Assembly: GCA_004293485.1 (NCBI GenBank) | Contig: RDYW01000048.1 | Span: forward strand, 1 to 45,325 | Source of the DNA: Sphingobacteriales bacterium | GTDB lineage: Bacteria > Bacteroidota > Bacteroidia > Sphingobacteriales > Sphingobacteriaceae | DNA: 45,325 nucleotides | Direction of reading: 5' to 3' | In this document: piece by piece, positions 25,109-35,035 of the stretch | How the letters are laid out: each line of letters opens with the position of its first letter | How positions within the stretch are numbered: position 1 is the first letter of the stretch | Made by a program: the position numbers and the translations under genes | The notes under the pieces: model-generated | The model's database searches: none | What the model was told of the DNA's origin: nothing | Seen by the model: the letters and a program-made list of their open reading frames with translations, nothing else

Positions 25109-27235
25109 TTACAATTTTTCGGATACTTTATATATATCAGCCGATGTTTTTAAAATTTGTTGCAATTGTTCGCCTAATAGTTGCGTATCTTGTGGGTAAG
25201 TACTGGTATTGTTATTTGTAATACCTAGTTTAGGTATTTCTGTATCATTACTATCGTTAAGTTGTAATACAGCTTCTTTTAGATAATAAAACACTTTTTT
25301 TATTGTTTTTAATTCATTGGTGTGTAGGCTGTTTTGGCTTTGTTGTGTACTAAGAGATAAATTGGCCAAATACGAGGTTAGTATATGGTTAAGCACAACA
25401 AATTTTTGTACTTCGTTGGTTTTGTGTTGTTTATTTTTGGGTTCGTTAAGCATTCGTTTAAATGCAGCACCTAAGTTGGCAGTATTTACATATACTTCTT
25501 TTCGGGCAAGTTTATACGAAGTGGTAGCAACAACATCGCCAGCCATTTTATTAGTAATTATGTTAAAATAATTCAAATTAGCTTTAACCATATTGGCCAA
25601 TACTTGTTTAAATTTAAAGGACTCCCAACTAGGGAAAAGTAAATAGCTTGATAAAAATGCTATTAAAGAACCTATTAAGGTATCAATAACACGTTCGGTA
25701 GCTACATTTATATTGCTTTGCACACCTATAAAATTAAACAATATAAGTATAAAGGGAGTCATAAATAGTACGCTTACCACATACTTTAAACGTTGAAAAC
25801 TATATGTAAGCACCATAAACACTAGTAAAAGCGAAAAAAGTATAGTTTGATTTTTTATAATTATTAAAATTAATACGCCTGCTATACCACCTATAATGGT
25901 ACCTATTACTCGCTCGTAATTTCGCTGCTTGCTAAGGCTAAAGCCAGGTTTTAATATCACTACAATAGTTAAAAGAATCCAATAGCTGTGGTGCCCAATA
26001 GGCAATAATTTGGCTACTAAAAAACCCGAACCCATAACTAAACTTACACGTAAAGCATGCCTAAAATACGATGATTGTAGTGTTAAATTATTTTTAAGTA
26101 AGGTAACATTGTAATCTTGATGGTGTACAAATTTTGTAAACTCCGAAGCCCTATCTTTATCAATATAGTTTTCGTTAGGGGTTTGGTAATATTTGTATAT
26201 ATCATCTACTTTATTAAATATGTTTCTAATGTTTATTAATATTTTTTTTAAAACCAAAACCGTAACACCACTGGCTTCAAGTTCATCTAATTTTTTTTTT
26301 ACATTATCTAAATCGCTTAGGCTAAGTAAATGTCTGCCTGGCTTTTGGTTGTGCATAAGGCATATACCAAGGTATTTTATTTCGGCTGCTAGTTTTTTAA
26401 TAATAAGCTGAAAATCGGATAATATTTGTAGCGAATTAAACTGTTTACGTATTACATTATAATCATAATGTGAGGCGGTAGTTTGTTCAAATACATCTAC
26501 CATATCAATAAATATAACCACCAATAAGCGGTTGCTGGCGCTGGTTGTATTTTGGTTTTTATGGGTATTAAATAATATTTCTCTTACATTTTCTTGCAGC
26601 TCGTTTACTGTAACTTGCTGGTTTACTAAGTTTTTAAATACATTAGCTACAGTTATACTATAATCAAAAAAATCGGCTTTGTTTTTTAAATATTTTGCAA
26701 TTTCTTGTACGCACTCGCCTAAGCTTTGTTGTGCATACCTGTTAGGCCTTAATTGTACAAAAATTAAACTTAACATTAAATACCAAATACCGCCTCCTAG
26801 TACCAACAATGCGTGTTGCCATACTTCTTGGTAAGGCCTTACTTGGTCGGTATTAAAAATCATAATTAATAAAGTAGCAGTACCTACCGCCGCCGCCCTA
26901 TCGCCATAAATATGAAATATTGAAAAAACAAAACTTAATATTACAATCTCAATACCTAAAAAGTAAGGGTTCGAGTTTAACAAGCCAGTTAAAATACTTA
27001 TTAAAAATATAAAGCAAGCGGTTAAAATCATAGCATTGCGTTTGTGTGTATTAGGGCCTGGGTTATCGGCTACACTTACGCACAATGCACCTAGCGATAA
27101 AGGTAAACCCACCAATAAATTATCGAACTGAAAAAATATAAGGGAAGGCAAAAGCACACCAATAGTAATTTTTATACCGTCATAAAAATATTGGGTGTAT
27201 ATAAAATTTTTAAACGAAGCAATATGCTTGTGCAT
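25109..27235 (-). CDS. FUSC-family inner membrane protein (YccS/YhfK-like)
   Basis: A protein of about 708 residues with two membrane blocks, near residues 18-190 and 390-525, each followed by a soluble helical domain. This is the YccS/YhfK/aromatic-acid exporter (FUSC) architecture. The second block contains HHSYWILLTIVVILKPGFS and RVIGTIIGGIAGVLILI, which match the family signature of a W-x-LT-hydrophobic helix followed by R-x-x-GT-x-x-G. The substrate is unknown. The start is ATG 27235; an in-frame TTG two codons earlier falls inside a -7 promoter motif and is unlikely to be used. Confidence 0.88.
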   Translation of the reverse strand: MHKHIASFKNFIYTQYFYDGIKITIGVLLPSLIFFQFDNLLVGLPLSLGALCVSVADNPGPNTHKRNAMILTACFIFLISILTGLLNSNPYFLGIEIVILSFVFSIFHIYGDRAAAVGTATLLIMIFNTDQVRPYQEVWQHALLVLGGGIWYLMLSLIFVQLRPNRYAQQSLGECVQEIAKYLKNKADFFDYSITVANVFKNLVNQQVTVNELQENVREILFNTHKNQNTTSASNRLLVVIFIDMVDVFEQTTASHYDYNVIRKQFNSLQILSDFQLIIKKLAAEIKYLGICLMHNQKPGRHLLSLSDLDNVKKKLDELEASGVTVLVLKKILINIRNIFNKVDDIYKYYQTPNENYIDKDRASEFTKFVHHQDYNVTLLKNNLTLQSSYFRHALRVSLVMGSGFLVAKLLPIGHHSYWILLTIVVILKPGFSLSKQRNYERVIGTIIGGIAGVLILIIIKNQTILFSLLLVFMVLTYSFQRLKYVVSVLFMTPFILILFNFIGVQSNINVATERVIDTLIGSLIAFLSSYLLFPSWESFKFKQVLANMVKANLNYFNIITNKMAGDVVATTSYKLARKEVYVNTANLGAAFKRMLNEPKNKQHKTNEVQKFVVLNHILTSYLANLSLSTQQSQNSLHTNELKTIKKVFYYLKEAVLQLNDSNDTEIPKLGITNNNTSTYPQDTQLLGEQLQQILKTSADIYKVSEKL

Positions 27236-27238
27236 TTT

Positions 27239-27246
27239 CAAATATA
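27239..27246 (-). promoter_or_regulatory. Exact -7 element 3 nt from the FUSC gene start
   Basis: The minus strand reads TATATTTG, then AAA, then ATG (27235). As with the helicase gene at 14932, transcription from this element would begin at or next to the start codon. No TTG at the -33 distance was found. Confidence 0.45.
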
Positions 27247-27433
27247 TTTAATTCTACTTTTACATACTTACTAAACATGTAATTTTTTAGTTTGCCCATT
27301 TTTTTATAATGGTAATCAGCTATTCCCAATGCTTGTTTACCCTCTCCAAAGCAGTGTTTAATCTAAAATCTATTGATTTGCTTATAAGATAAGTATCAAT
27401 AATGCTTACCAAATCGTTAGTTAAGTATTGGTT

Positions 27434-28549
27434 TTATATATCTATTTTTTCGAGCTTGATATGTAATTCGGTTTCTAATTTGGTAATTTTAGCACCTTCG
27501 TGAGGTAAAATAAAAGTTAGGCTTAGGCCATTTTTACCAGCCCGTCCTGTACGGCCACTTCGATGGGTATAATATTCTATTTGTTCGGGTAATTGGTATT
27601 GTACCACAAAAGCCAAATTTTGAATATCAATACCTCGAGCAGCTACATCGGTTGCAATTAATATAAGTAGTTTTTCGTTTTTAAAAGCCCGCATTACTTT
27701 TTCGCGGTCGCGTTGGCCTAAGTCGCCATGTAAGGCATCTACAGCTATGTTTTTAGCTATTAATTGTTGTGCTAAATTTTGTGCTGCTGCTTTGGTTTTG
27801 CAAAAAATTATGCCTCTGGTTTGATGTTGTGTTTTTAAAAATTTAAGCAATACATTTAGTTTTTGAGGTATATCGGCTATTACATATTGATGTGAAATGG
27901 CAGCATTTACCACATCTTTTTTCTCTACTTTTACACTTAGTACATTGGTGCGCATGTAGGTATTTATAATTTGCTGTATGGTATCGGGTATAGTTGCCGA
28001 AAATAGCCACATGTTTTGCCTATTAGCTGTATGCAATAATATTTTATCAATATCGGGTTTAAAACCCATACTTAACATTTCATCGGCTTCATCAAGTACA
28101 AGAGTTATCGCATGGCTTATATCTACCATTTTACGGTTTAATAAATCAATTAAACGTCCTGGTGTGGCTACCAATATATGTGTAGGGCGCCTTAAAGCCG
28201 ATATTTGTACATCTATTTTTTCGCCACCAAAAACGGCTTCAACAAATATTTTTTGGCTGGCGTATTTGGTAAATTTAAATAACTGCTTGGCTATTTGCTG
28301 CGCAAGTTCGCGTGTGGGCGATAGTATAATAGCCTGTATTTTTGGATTTTTTGTATCTATATTTTGTAAAATAGGTAAACCATAGGCAGCCGTTTTACCT
28401 GTACCCGTTTGTGCTTGCCCCACAAAATCTAAATCATATTTTATTAAAGAAGGTATTGATTTTACTTGTATTTCGGTAGGGTTAATAATATTTAGTTCTG
28501 TTAAACCCTTAATTAAATGTGGATATATTTGTAGCTGATCAAAAGTCAT
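27434..28549 (-). CDS. DEAD-box ATP-dependent RNA helicase (short form)
   Basis: A second DEAD-box protein, 371 residues, essentially just the two RecA-like domains. Motifs are the Q motif (LNIINPTEIQVKSIP), AQTGTGKTAAYG, PTRELAQQ, TLVLDEADEMLSMGF, FSATIPDTI, ATDVAARGIDIQN and HRSGRTGRAGKNG. The DEADEMLSMGF and HRSGRTGRAGKxG forms resemble DeaD/CsdA-type helicases. It ends within about 20 residues of motif VI, without the RNA-binding C-terminal domain of DeaD or DbpA. No frameshifted continuation is seen in the 190 bp downstream, so the short form is probably natural. Confidence 0.9.
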   Translation of the reverse strand: MTFDQLQIYPHLIKGLTELNIINPTEIQVKSIPSLIKYDLDFVGQAQTGTGKTAAYGLPILQNIDTKNPKIQAIILSPTRELAQQIAKQLFKFTKYASQKIFVEAVFGGEKIDVQISALRRPTHILVATPGRLIDLLNRKMVDISHAITLVLDEADEMLSMGFKPDIDKILLHTANRQNMWLFSATIPDTIQQIINTYMRTNVLSVKVEKKDVVNAAISHQYVIADIPQKLNVLLKFLKTQHQTRGIIFCKTKAAAQNLAQQLIAKNIAVDALHGDLGQRDREKVMRAFKNEKLLILIATDVAARGIDIQNLAFVVQYQLPEQIEYYTHRSGRTGRAGKNGLSLTFILPHEGAKITKLETELHIKLEKIDI

Positions 28550-28604
28550 TTTAAAATTTTATTTAAAGGCACTAAGGTATAATAAAAAAAATTCCATTTT
28601 TTTT

Positions 28605-28636
28605 TTGAGGTAATAATTTATTTGTATTTACATTTG
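28605..28636 (+). promoter_or_regulatory. Candidate promoter of the PAP2 gene
   Basis: TTG at 28605-28607, a 21-nt spacer and TACATTTG at 28629-28636 match the Bacteroidota promoter pattern. The start site would be near 28642, leaving a leader of about 9 nt before ATG 28651. Confidence 0.55.
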
Positions 28637-28650
28637 CCAACATTTATTAT

Positions 28651-29274
28651 ATGATACAATCATTTTTTAAAACGTTTAAATATTTTACTGTTACTTACAT
28701 TATAATTTTATGCTTATCTTTTATTTGTTTGGCTACAAACAGTAAGGAAAATATTTTTTTATATATTAATAGTAAGCACCTTAGCTTTTTTGATACCTTG
28801 TTTACTTATACTACTTACTTAGGCGATGGATGGAGTTTTGGTATTTTTTTGGGCTTAATTTTTTTCTTCGTAAAGCGAAAATTATTTTATTTGGGCGTTG
28901 CCATTTTTGCTGCTACATCATTAGTTTCAACGATATTTAAAAGATTAATTTTTTATGAAGCATTAAGGCCATTAAGTTGGTTTAAAAACCCCAAATTAAT
29001 ACATTTTGTTGATGGTGTAACGATTTATAATAGCAACAGTTTCCCATCCGGACATACAATAACCGCTTTTGCACTAGCTATTTATGCAACTTATTTAATT
29101 AAAAATAAATATTATGGATTGTTATTTTTAGCAATAGCTATGATGGTAGGGTATTCTAGAATTTATTTAGGTCAACATTTTTTTGCCGATGTTACATTTG
29201 GTTCGTTAATAAGTGTGCTTACATCGTTTTTTTGTGTTTTTATTTACGAAAGATTTTATGCATTAAAATATTAG
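28651..29274 (+). CDS. PAP2 superfamily membrane phosphatase
   Basis: A 207-residue inner-membrane protein with about five or six helices. The three phosphatase motifs are visible: KRLIFYEALRP (about 94-104, K-x-R-P motif 1), SFPSGHT (about 130-136, motif 2) and SRIYLGQHFFADV (about 169-181, motif 3 with the catalytic His). Relatives dephosphorylate phosphatidic acid, undecaprenyl pyrophosphate or lipid A at the periplasmic face. Given the many polysaccharide genes nearby, undecaprenyl pyrophosphate recycling or lipid A modification are both plausible; the sequence alone does not decide. Confidence 0.88.
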   Translation: MIQSFFKTFKYFTVTYIIILCLSFICLATNSKENIFLYINSKHLSFFDTLFTYTTYLGDGWSFGIFLGLIFFFVKRKLFYLGVAIFAATSLVSTIFKRLIFYEALRPLSWFKNPKLIHFVDGVTIYNSNSFPSGHTITAFALAIYATYLIKNKYYGLLFLAIAMMVGYSRIYLGQHFFADVTFGSLISVLTSFFCVFIYERFYALKY

Positions 29275-29434
29275 CTAAATTTTTAAATAAAAATGATTTT
29301 TTAATTTTTTTTTTATTGCTTGAGCACATAATTTCTTAACAATTACAAATTCTATAAATATTTAAAGGGATAAATGTTTATTATTGTTGTTTAAAACAGA
29401 TATTATACACAATTTTTGATATTACATACATATA

Positions 29435-31897
29435 ATGAACGAAGAAGAAAAGTTTTTATCGCCAAATATAGAATTATCGGTAACCGATTTAGAAGATATT
29501 CAACACTTAAACAATCCTATTGTAGGCATACAGCCCATAGTAAAAAAATACCTTGATGCCATAAAAGAAGTACGCCAAGAGGCCAACAAATTTTACTTCT
29601 CAGATGGTACCTCAACCGTACAAATAAGGGTAGTAAGCGACGAAATTATTAGGGTAAAATTAGCACCCAATAGCGTTTTTTTAGAAGAGTTTTCATATGC
29701 AGTACCTTCATTGGTTGAACAAAAAGTAGCCGTGTTTACTTATACCGAAACCGAAACACATTATCAAGTAGCTACCAATACGGTACAATGTTTAATAAGT
29801 AAATCCGATTTTTTTATATCCTTTGCTGATAATCAGGGAAACATAACCAACCAAGATTATCAAGCCATGCACTTCGAAGAAAATACAGCCTTCGGAGGCT
29901 ACTATGTATATTGTACAAAAAAATGTAACGAAGGCGAAAGTTTTTTTGGTTTGGGCGATAAACCTACCGATTTTAATTTACGTGGTAAACGTTTTCAAAA
30001 CTGGAACACCGATACTTACTCGTTTTCTAAACATCAAGACCCATTATACCGTAGCATACCCTTTTATTTAAGTTTAAAACAAGGAAATTCCTACGGTATA
30101 TTTTTTGATAATACGTATAAAACACATTTCGATTTTGCCCAGGAAGATCAAAATAAAACTAGTTTTTGGGCCGACGGAGGCGAACTACAATATTACTACA
30201 TACACGGCCCACACATGATGGATGTAGTAAAACGATACCACACCCTTACAGGTACGCATAAATTACCACCAATGTGGGCATTAGGCTATCATCAATGTAG
30301 GTGGAGCTACTACCCCGAATCTAAATTACAAGATTTAGCAAAAAACTTTAGAGACCGTAAAATCCCATGCGATGCCTTATACCTAGATATAGATTATATG
30401 GACGGATATCGCTGCTTTACCTGGAACAAAAAATACTTCCCTAATCCTAAAAAAATGATTAAGGAACTATCCGACGATGGTTTTAAAACCGTAGTAATTA
30501 TCGACCCTGGTATAAAAGTAGATGATAATTATTGGGTTTTTAAAGAAGGAAAAGACAATAAATACTTTTGCCGCCGCAGCGACGATTATTTTATGGAAGG
30601 CCATGTATGGCCAGGCCGCTGCCAGTTTCCCGATTTTACTAACCCCGAAGTGCGTAAATGGTGGGGAACATTATTTAAAGAACTGGTAGAAGTAGGCGTA
30701 GCTGGCGTATGGAACGATATGAACGAACCCGCCGTATTTGGTGCAGGTTCGTTCCCCGATGATGTACGTCATGATTACGACGGTTACAGAGGTTCGCACC
30801 GCAAAGCACATAACGTATATGGTATGCAAATGGTGCGGGCAACTTACGACGGTTTAAAACTTTTACAAAAAAATAAACGTCCATTTACCATTACACGAGC
30901 TGGCTACTCGGGTTTGCAACGCTACAGTTGCGTTTGGACTGGAGATAACGTAGCCACTTGGGAACATCTAAAAATAGGAAGCATTCAAATGCAACGTCTT
31001 TCCGTTTCCGGGATTCCTTTTGCAGGTACCGATATAGGTGGCTTTAGCGGCGAACCCACAGGCGAATTATTTACCCGTTGGATTCAGTTAGGCGTATTTT
31101 CACCTTTTATGCGAGCGCACTCGGCTGGTGATACAGCCGAACGAGAGCCTTGGAGCTTTGGTGCCGAGCTCGAAGCCATAAATAAAAAATTTATCGAACT
31201 TCGCTACCGCCTATTACCCTACATTTATGCTGCCTTTTGGGAACATCATAAATACGGTTTTCCCATATTGCGCCCTGTAATTATGCTCGAGCAAGATAAC
31301 ATCACCAATCATTACCGAGAAGATGAATTTACATTTGGCGATAAAATATTAGTTTGCCCAGTTTTAACCGAAGGTGCAACCACCCGAAAACTATATTTAC
31401 CAGCGGGTACTTGGTACGATTATTGGACTCACCAAGAAATGGAAGGGGCACAAGAACACACGGTTGCGGCACCATTAGATAGTATGCCCATATTTGTAAA
31501 AGCAGGCTCGGTAATACCCGAAGCACCAGTAATGCAACATGTAAACGAATTTGAAGCTGATGAATTGATTTTTCAAATATACTATTCAAACTACGAAGTA
31601 AACTCGTTTCATTACGAAGACCACGGCGATACTTTTGCCTACGAGCAAGATATTTACCTCGAGAAAAAATTTGTTGTAAATGGCGATATAAACTCTATGA
31701 CCATTAAGCAATCTATCGAAGGTTTATTTACACCACGTTATGAAACGTATGAATTAAAATTAATTGGCTTACCTTTTTCGCCCACCAAAATAATTATCGA
31801 CGGAAAAGATTATCTTGGTAGTTTAATTTTTGATGATTTAAAAAGAGTAATTATCACTGCAAGCAAACATTTTAAACTTATACAAGTAATAGGATAG
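29435..31897 (+). CDS. Glycoside hydrolase family 31 alpha-glucosidase
   Basis: An 820-residue retaining alpha-glycosidase. The order is an N-terminal beta-sandwich (about 40-270) with FGLGDKPTDFNLRGKRF, then a (beta/alpha)8 barrel with DYMDGYRCFTWN, the catalytic nucleophile motif GVWNDMNEPAVF (Asp428) and TRAGYSGLQRYSCVWTGDN, where the Asp of WTGDN is the usual acid/base. GIPFAGTDIGGFSGEP and SPFMRAHS complete the active site, and C-terminal beta domains end the protein. No signal peptide is present, so it probably acts in the cytoplasm on maltose-type or other alpha-glucosides. It stands between a PAP2 gene and a secreted GH9 cellulase, but the two hydrolases have opposite linkage specificity. 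Confidence 0.92.
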   Translation: MNEEEKFLSPNIELSVTDLEDIQHLNNPIVGIQPIVKKYLDAIKEVRQEANKFYFSDGTSTVQIRVVSDEIIRVKLAPNSVFLEEFSYAVPSLVEQKVAVFTYTETETHYQVATNTVQCLISKSDFFISFADNQGNITNQDYQAMHFEENTAFGGYYVYCTKKCNEGESFFGLGDKPTDFNLRGKRFQNWNTDTYSFSKHQDPLYRSIPFYLSLKQGNSYGIFFDNTYKTHFDFAQEDQNKTSFWADGGELQYYYIHGPHMMDVVKRYHTLTGTHKLPPMWALGYHQCRWSYYPESKLQDLAKNFRDRKIPCDALYLDIDYMDGYRCFTWNKKYFPNPKKMIKELSDDGFKTVVIIDPGIKVDDNYWVFKEGKDNKYFCRRSDDYFMEGHVWPGRCQFPDFTNPEVRKWWGTLFKELVEVGVAGVWNDMNEPAVFGAGSFPDDVRHDYDGYRGSHRKAHNVYGMQMVRATYDGLKLLQKNKRPFTITRAGYSGLQRYSCVWTGDNVATWEHLKIGSIQMQRLSVSGIPFAGTDIGGFSGEPTGELFTRWIQLGVFSPFMRAHSAGDTAEREPWSFGAELEAINKKFIELRYRLLPYIYAAFWEHHKYGFPILRPVIMLEQDNITNHYREDEFTFGDKILVCPVLTEGATTRKLYLPAGTWYDYWTHQEMEGAQEHTVAAPLDSMPIFVKAGSVIPEAPVMQHVNEFEADELIFQIYYSNYEVNSFHYEDHGDTFAYEQDIYLEKKFVVNGDINSMTIKQSIEGLFTPRYETYELKLIGLPFSPTKIIIDGKDYLGSLIFDDLKRVIITASKHFKLIQVIG

Positions 31898-32038
31898 TCA
31901 TTTTATTAATAATCTATATTTTTTTTCTTTCATTATTATGTTCATTTAAATATATTAACATGTTGTATTACAGTTAAATATATTGTAAATATAAAGTTAC
32001 ATTGTGATAAATATTTTTAAACTCAATTTTTATAAAGC

Positions 32039-32068
32039 TTGCAAAAAATAACAAGTTTTATAATTTTG
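32039..32068 (+). promoter_or_regulatory. Promoter of the GH9 cellulase gene
   Basis: TTG at 32039-32041, a 19-nt spacer and an exact TAATTTTG at 32061-32068 form one of the two best Bacteroidota promoters in the window. Transcription would start near 32074, giving a leader of about 57 nt. The cellulase is therefore probably transcribed on its own. Confidence 0.65.
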
Positions 32069-32130
32069 GGTAACAATTAAATTACATTGTTTCATAAATT
32101 TAATTTACATAAACCAACTTCAACAATATT

Positions 32131-34818
32131 ATGAACAAACTTCAGTCGATTTTAGTTACTAGTACGCTAATTATCTTACTACATTCAGTTTCTTTTGCAC
32201 AATTTAATTACAAAGAAGCATTTCAAAAAACAGTATTTTTTTTAGAATTACAACGTGTTGGGGCAGTAGCCGATGGCGTTACATTACCCGACGGAACGGT
32301 TATCCCCAATAGGGTAAACTGGAAATCTAACTCATACCTAAGCGATGGAAAAGCAATTACCGATGATGCCTATGCGCTTGCAGGCACACCCGATTTAACA
32401 GGCGGATGGTTTGATGCTGGCGATCCACCTAAATGGAATCCAGCTTTAAGTATTTCTTCTACAATGCTTGCTTGGGGAAGGTTAGAATATCCTGCCGCTT
32501 ACACAGGTACTGGTTTAGACCTTTACAACAAAGGCAATTTAAAATGGATAAACGATTATTTTTTAAAGTGTTTTCGTTTCGACCCTGATAATCCAACCGA
32601 CGTTAGTAAATATAGAATTTATATGATTGTTGGTGGTTCAGGTGGCGAAAGCGGTGTAGATACCTATCGCGGCGTAGCTGCAGTTCCTTTTAATAAAACG
32701 CTAAACGAACAAGTATATCTATCATGCCCACACGAAATTATTGAAAATACTTTGTTTAATTTGAGTGATTTTCCTAATTATCAACGCCCAGTTTACTATG
32801 CCGATAAAGATGCCCCAGCAACAAGTGCTGTAGCAAGTATGGCAGCCTCTATGGCTTCGGCATCGCTTGTTTTTAGAGGTAACGGTAGTAATGCAGGCGA
32901 TGTAGCCTATGCCGATTTACTGCTCGAAAGAGCCAAAATGTTATATAACTATGCCAAAACTTATGTAATTAAACAACCTGTTGATGGTGGTATAGGTGTG
33001 CCTGCACCAGGTACCTTAAAAAACAACAAAGGTACAATTGTTGAAAGTGATTTTGCTGGAGGACGATGGGACAAAGATATTAAAAAGTACAGACCAGGAG
33101 TAGAATATTCTGCCCAACTTTGCTGGGCATCGTTATGGATACATGGTGCCGAACTCAATAAAAATGCTTCTTATGGTAACGATTATCTTAACCAAGCAAT
33201 CGAATATACCGATAATTCTAAATTTCCATTGCCTCCTTTGTTCGAAGATGGCTCCAGAGGGTTTATGTACAACCAAGTAAGAAACGATTGGAGCGGTTCT
33301 GGAAAATTTAATTCTAATGTAAGTACCATGTGTTATGTTTTACTAGCTAAATATTGCGGTGCCAATACACCCATACAACACACACTTATTGGTGGTGGCA
33401 GAGGAAGCAGTCGCCCTGTTACGTTTAGTAATTTAATGATTTCGTTGGCTAATGCAAGTTTACTATCCACAGTTTCGGCATCGGGTATGCCCATATTTGG
33501 GCCTACACACCTTACTTTAAGTGGTATGCAATGTGCTAACTTTTGCCTGTTTGTGGCTGCCGATAAAATAATTACAAGTACTAATGCTAATTACAATAAT
33601 TATATAACTTTTGCCAAAAAAAATATTGATTATGCCTTGGGCGATAACCCTCTTAATCGTAGTTATTTAGTTGGCTTTAACCCTCCAGGTAAAACAATAT
33701 CTACAAACGTACTTCACGGGCCTTCACAAGGTTTCTGGGATGGTCCTAAGTTTTCGTGGTTAGCCAATTACCCAGGTAGCGATTTACTTGGCGATTTTTC
33801 TACCGTAAAACCCCGGCATGTATGCTACGGTGGTTTAACTAGCCCAAACTACGATGGTACATTTAACCCAAATGGTTACGATGGTTTTAACCACGAAGTT
33901 GGTCCTACCTACCAAAAAGGTTTCGAAGGCTGTTTAGCCCGAATGGTTGAAATGCTTGGTGAAAGTTCAGGTAATTTACTAGCAAATTTTCCTTCGCCCG
34001 AAGCAAGCGATGGAAAAGAATATTTTGTACGTGTTAAACAATTAGCTAGCACAGCAAATTCAGTACAATTAAGTGCTTTAATAGTTAATCATTCGGCATG
34101 GCCTGCAGTATTAAAAAATAATATGTCGTTTAAATATTACTTTACCAAAGAGCCAGGAACTACCGTAACCGTTACTAAACAAGCCAATACAAGCTTTAGA
34201 GTAGATGGCGTGTTGGTATCGCAACCTATACAAGAAAAAAACGATTTATATTATGTTGAAGTTTCTTTTCCAAATATTGATATTTACCCCGGTGGATGTA
34301 AAGAGCATCCTGATAGCCAATTAAATCCAACGCTTTACCCCCGATATCCTCACCACGAAAAAGAGGTAGTGTTTACGCTTACCAGTTCAGGAAGCTGGGA
34401 TAACTCTAACGATTGGTCGTACAAAGGTGTAGGCGAAAATATTCCTACTTCGCGTGGCTATTCAAGTATTTCTAACATTCCGGTATATGATAATAACTTA
34501 TTATTAGCAGGTATTTTACCCGAAGGTGTTTTAAGTATCGAAAACCCGATTAACGATAAAACAAAAGATAATTTTGAAACAAAAATTTATCCAAACCCTA
34601 CAAGCGATGTGTTAAATTTTTCTATCAAAGCCCGAGCTGCATTTAATACTATAATGATTATAGATAGCAAAGGTGCTTTAGTATATACTTTCGAAATAAA
34701 AAATACTAAAGATTATGTGAAAGGAGTTATAAATGTACATAATTATAACCCTGGTGCCTACATTATTGCCTTTAAAGATATACAAGGTGTAAGAACTAAA
34801 ATGTTTATTAAAAAATAG
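32131..34818 (+). CDS. Secreted GH9 endoglucanase with CBM3-like module and T9SS sorting domain
   Basis: An 895-residue secreted cellulase. A signal peptide ends at about SVSFA (residue 23). The GH9 domain (about 25-620) has GGWFDAGDPPKWN with Asp95 and Asp98, the base and its helper, then a PRHVCYGG substrate loop and NHEVGPTYQKGF with candidate acid Glu589. Residues about 630-768 look like a CBM3 module: SFKYYFT, VSFPNIDIYPGG and WDNSNDWSY. The last ~75 residues are a type A T9SS domain (IYPNPTSDVLNFS ... NPGAYIIAF). No N-terminal Ig domain is present, giving the GH9-CBM3 layout of processive endoglucanases. The NHEVGPTYQ form departs from the usual NE-V-x-x-D-Y-N motif, so activity should be checked. 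Confidence 0.88.
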   Translation: MNKLQSILVTSTLIILLHSVSFAQFNYKEAFQKTVFFLELQRVGAVADGVTLPDGTVIPNRVNWKSNSYLSDGKAITDDAYALAGTPDLTGGWFDAGDPPKWNPALSISSTMLAWGRLEYPAAYTGTGLDLYNKGNLKWINDYFLKCFRFDPDNPTDVSKYRIYMIVGGSGGESGVDTYRGVAAVPFNKTLNEQVYLSCPHEIIENTLFNLSDFPNYQRPVYYADKDAPATSAVASMAASMASASLVFRGNGSNAGDVAYADLLLERAKMLYNYAKTYVIKQPVDGGIGVPAPGTLKNNKGTIVESDFAGGRWDKDIKKYRPGVEYSAQLCWASLWIHGAELNKNASYGNDYLNQAIEYTDNSKFPLPPLFEDGSRGFMYNQVRNDWSGSGKFNSNVSTMCYVLLAKYCGANTPIQHTLIGGGRGSSRPVTFSNLMISLANASLLSTVSASGMPIFGPTHLTLSGMQCANFCLFVAADKIITSTNANYNNYITFAKKNIDYALGDNPLNRSYLVGFNPPGKTISTNVLHGPSQGFWDGPKFSWLANYPGSDLLGDFSTVKPRHVCYGGLTSPNYDGTFNPNGYDGFNHEVGPTYQKGFEGCLARMVEMLGESSGNLLANFPSPEASDGKEYFVRVKQLASTANSVQLSALIVNHSAWPAVLKNNMSFKYYFTKEPGTTVTVTKQANTSFRVDGVLVSQPIQEKNDLYYVEVSFPNIDIYPGGCKEHPDSQLNPTLYPRYPHHEKEVVFTLTSSGSWDNSNDWSYKGVGENIPTSRGYSSISNIPVYDNNLLLAGILPEGVLSIENPINDKTKDNFETKIYPNPTSDVLNFSIKARAAFNTIMIIDSKGALVYTFEIKNTKDYVKGVINVHNYNPGAYIIAFKDIQGVRTKMFIKK

Positions 34819-34842
34819 CCTATTATTTTTTCATCGTAAGGT

Positions 34843-34876
34843 AAAAGCTAAGAGAAATTTTTCTCTTAGCTTTTTT
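34843..34876 (+). terminator. Rho-independent terminator after the cellulase gene
   Basis: A near-perfect hairpin pairs AAAGCTAAGAGAAA with TTTCTCTTAGCTTT around a very short A/T loop and ends in a run of six T. It lies 25 bp after the GH9 stop and separates it from the hppA transcript. Confidence 0.85.
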
Positions 34877-34942
34877 ATTTTAAACAAAAATCAAGCTAAG
34901 CTTTACGCAATATTATAAAACTTTACAATAACACATTTTTTT

Positions 34943-34972
34943 TTGGAAATCTAAATTTGCCTGCTACATTTG
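34943..34972 (+). promoter_or_regulatory. Promoter of the membrane pyrophosphatase gene
   Basis: TTTG ending at 34945, exactly 19 nt, then TACATTTG at 34965-34972: a full match to the Bacteroidota promoter consensus. The start would be near 34978 and the leader about 58 nt. Confidence 0.7.
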
Positions 34973-35035
34973 GAAACTGAGAAATCCTTTATCTCAGCCT
35001 AACCAATTTTTAATTCATAAAAAAATAATACATGT

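Noticed and set aside
27434-28549. Truncated or frameshifted DEAD-box gene
   Set aside because: All helicase motifs are present and no continuation is seen downstream, so it is treated as a natural short form.
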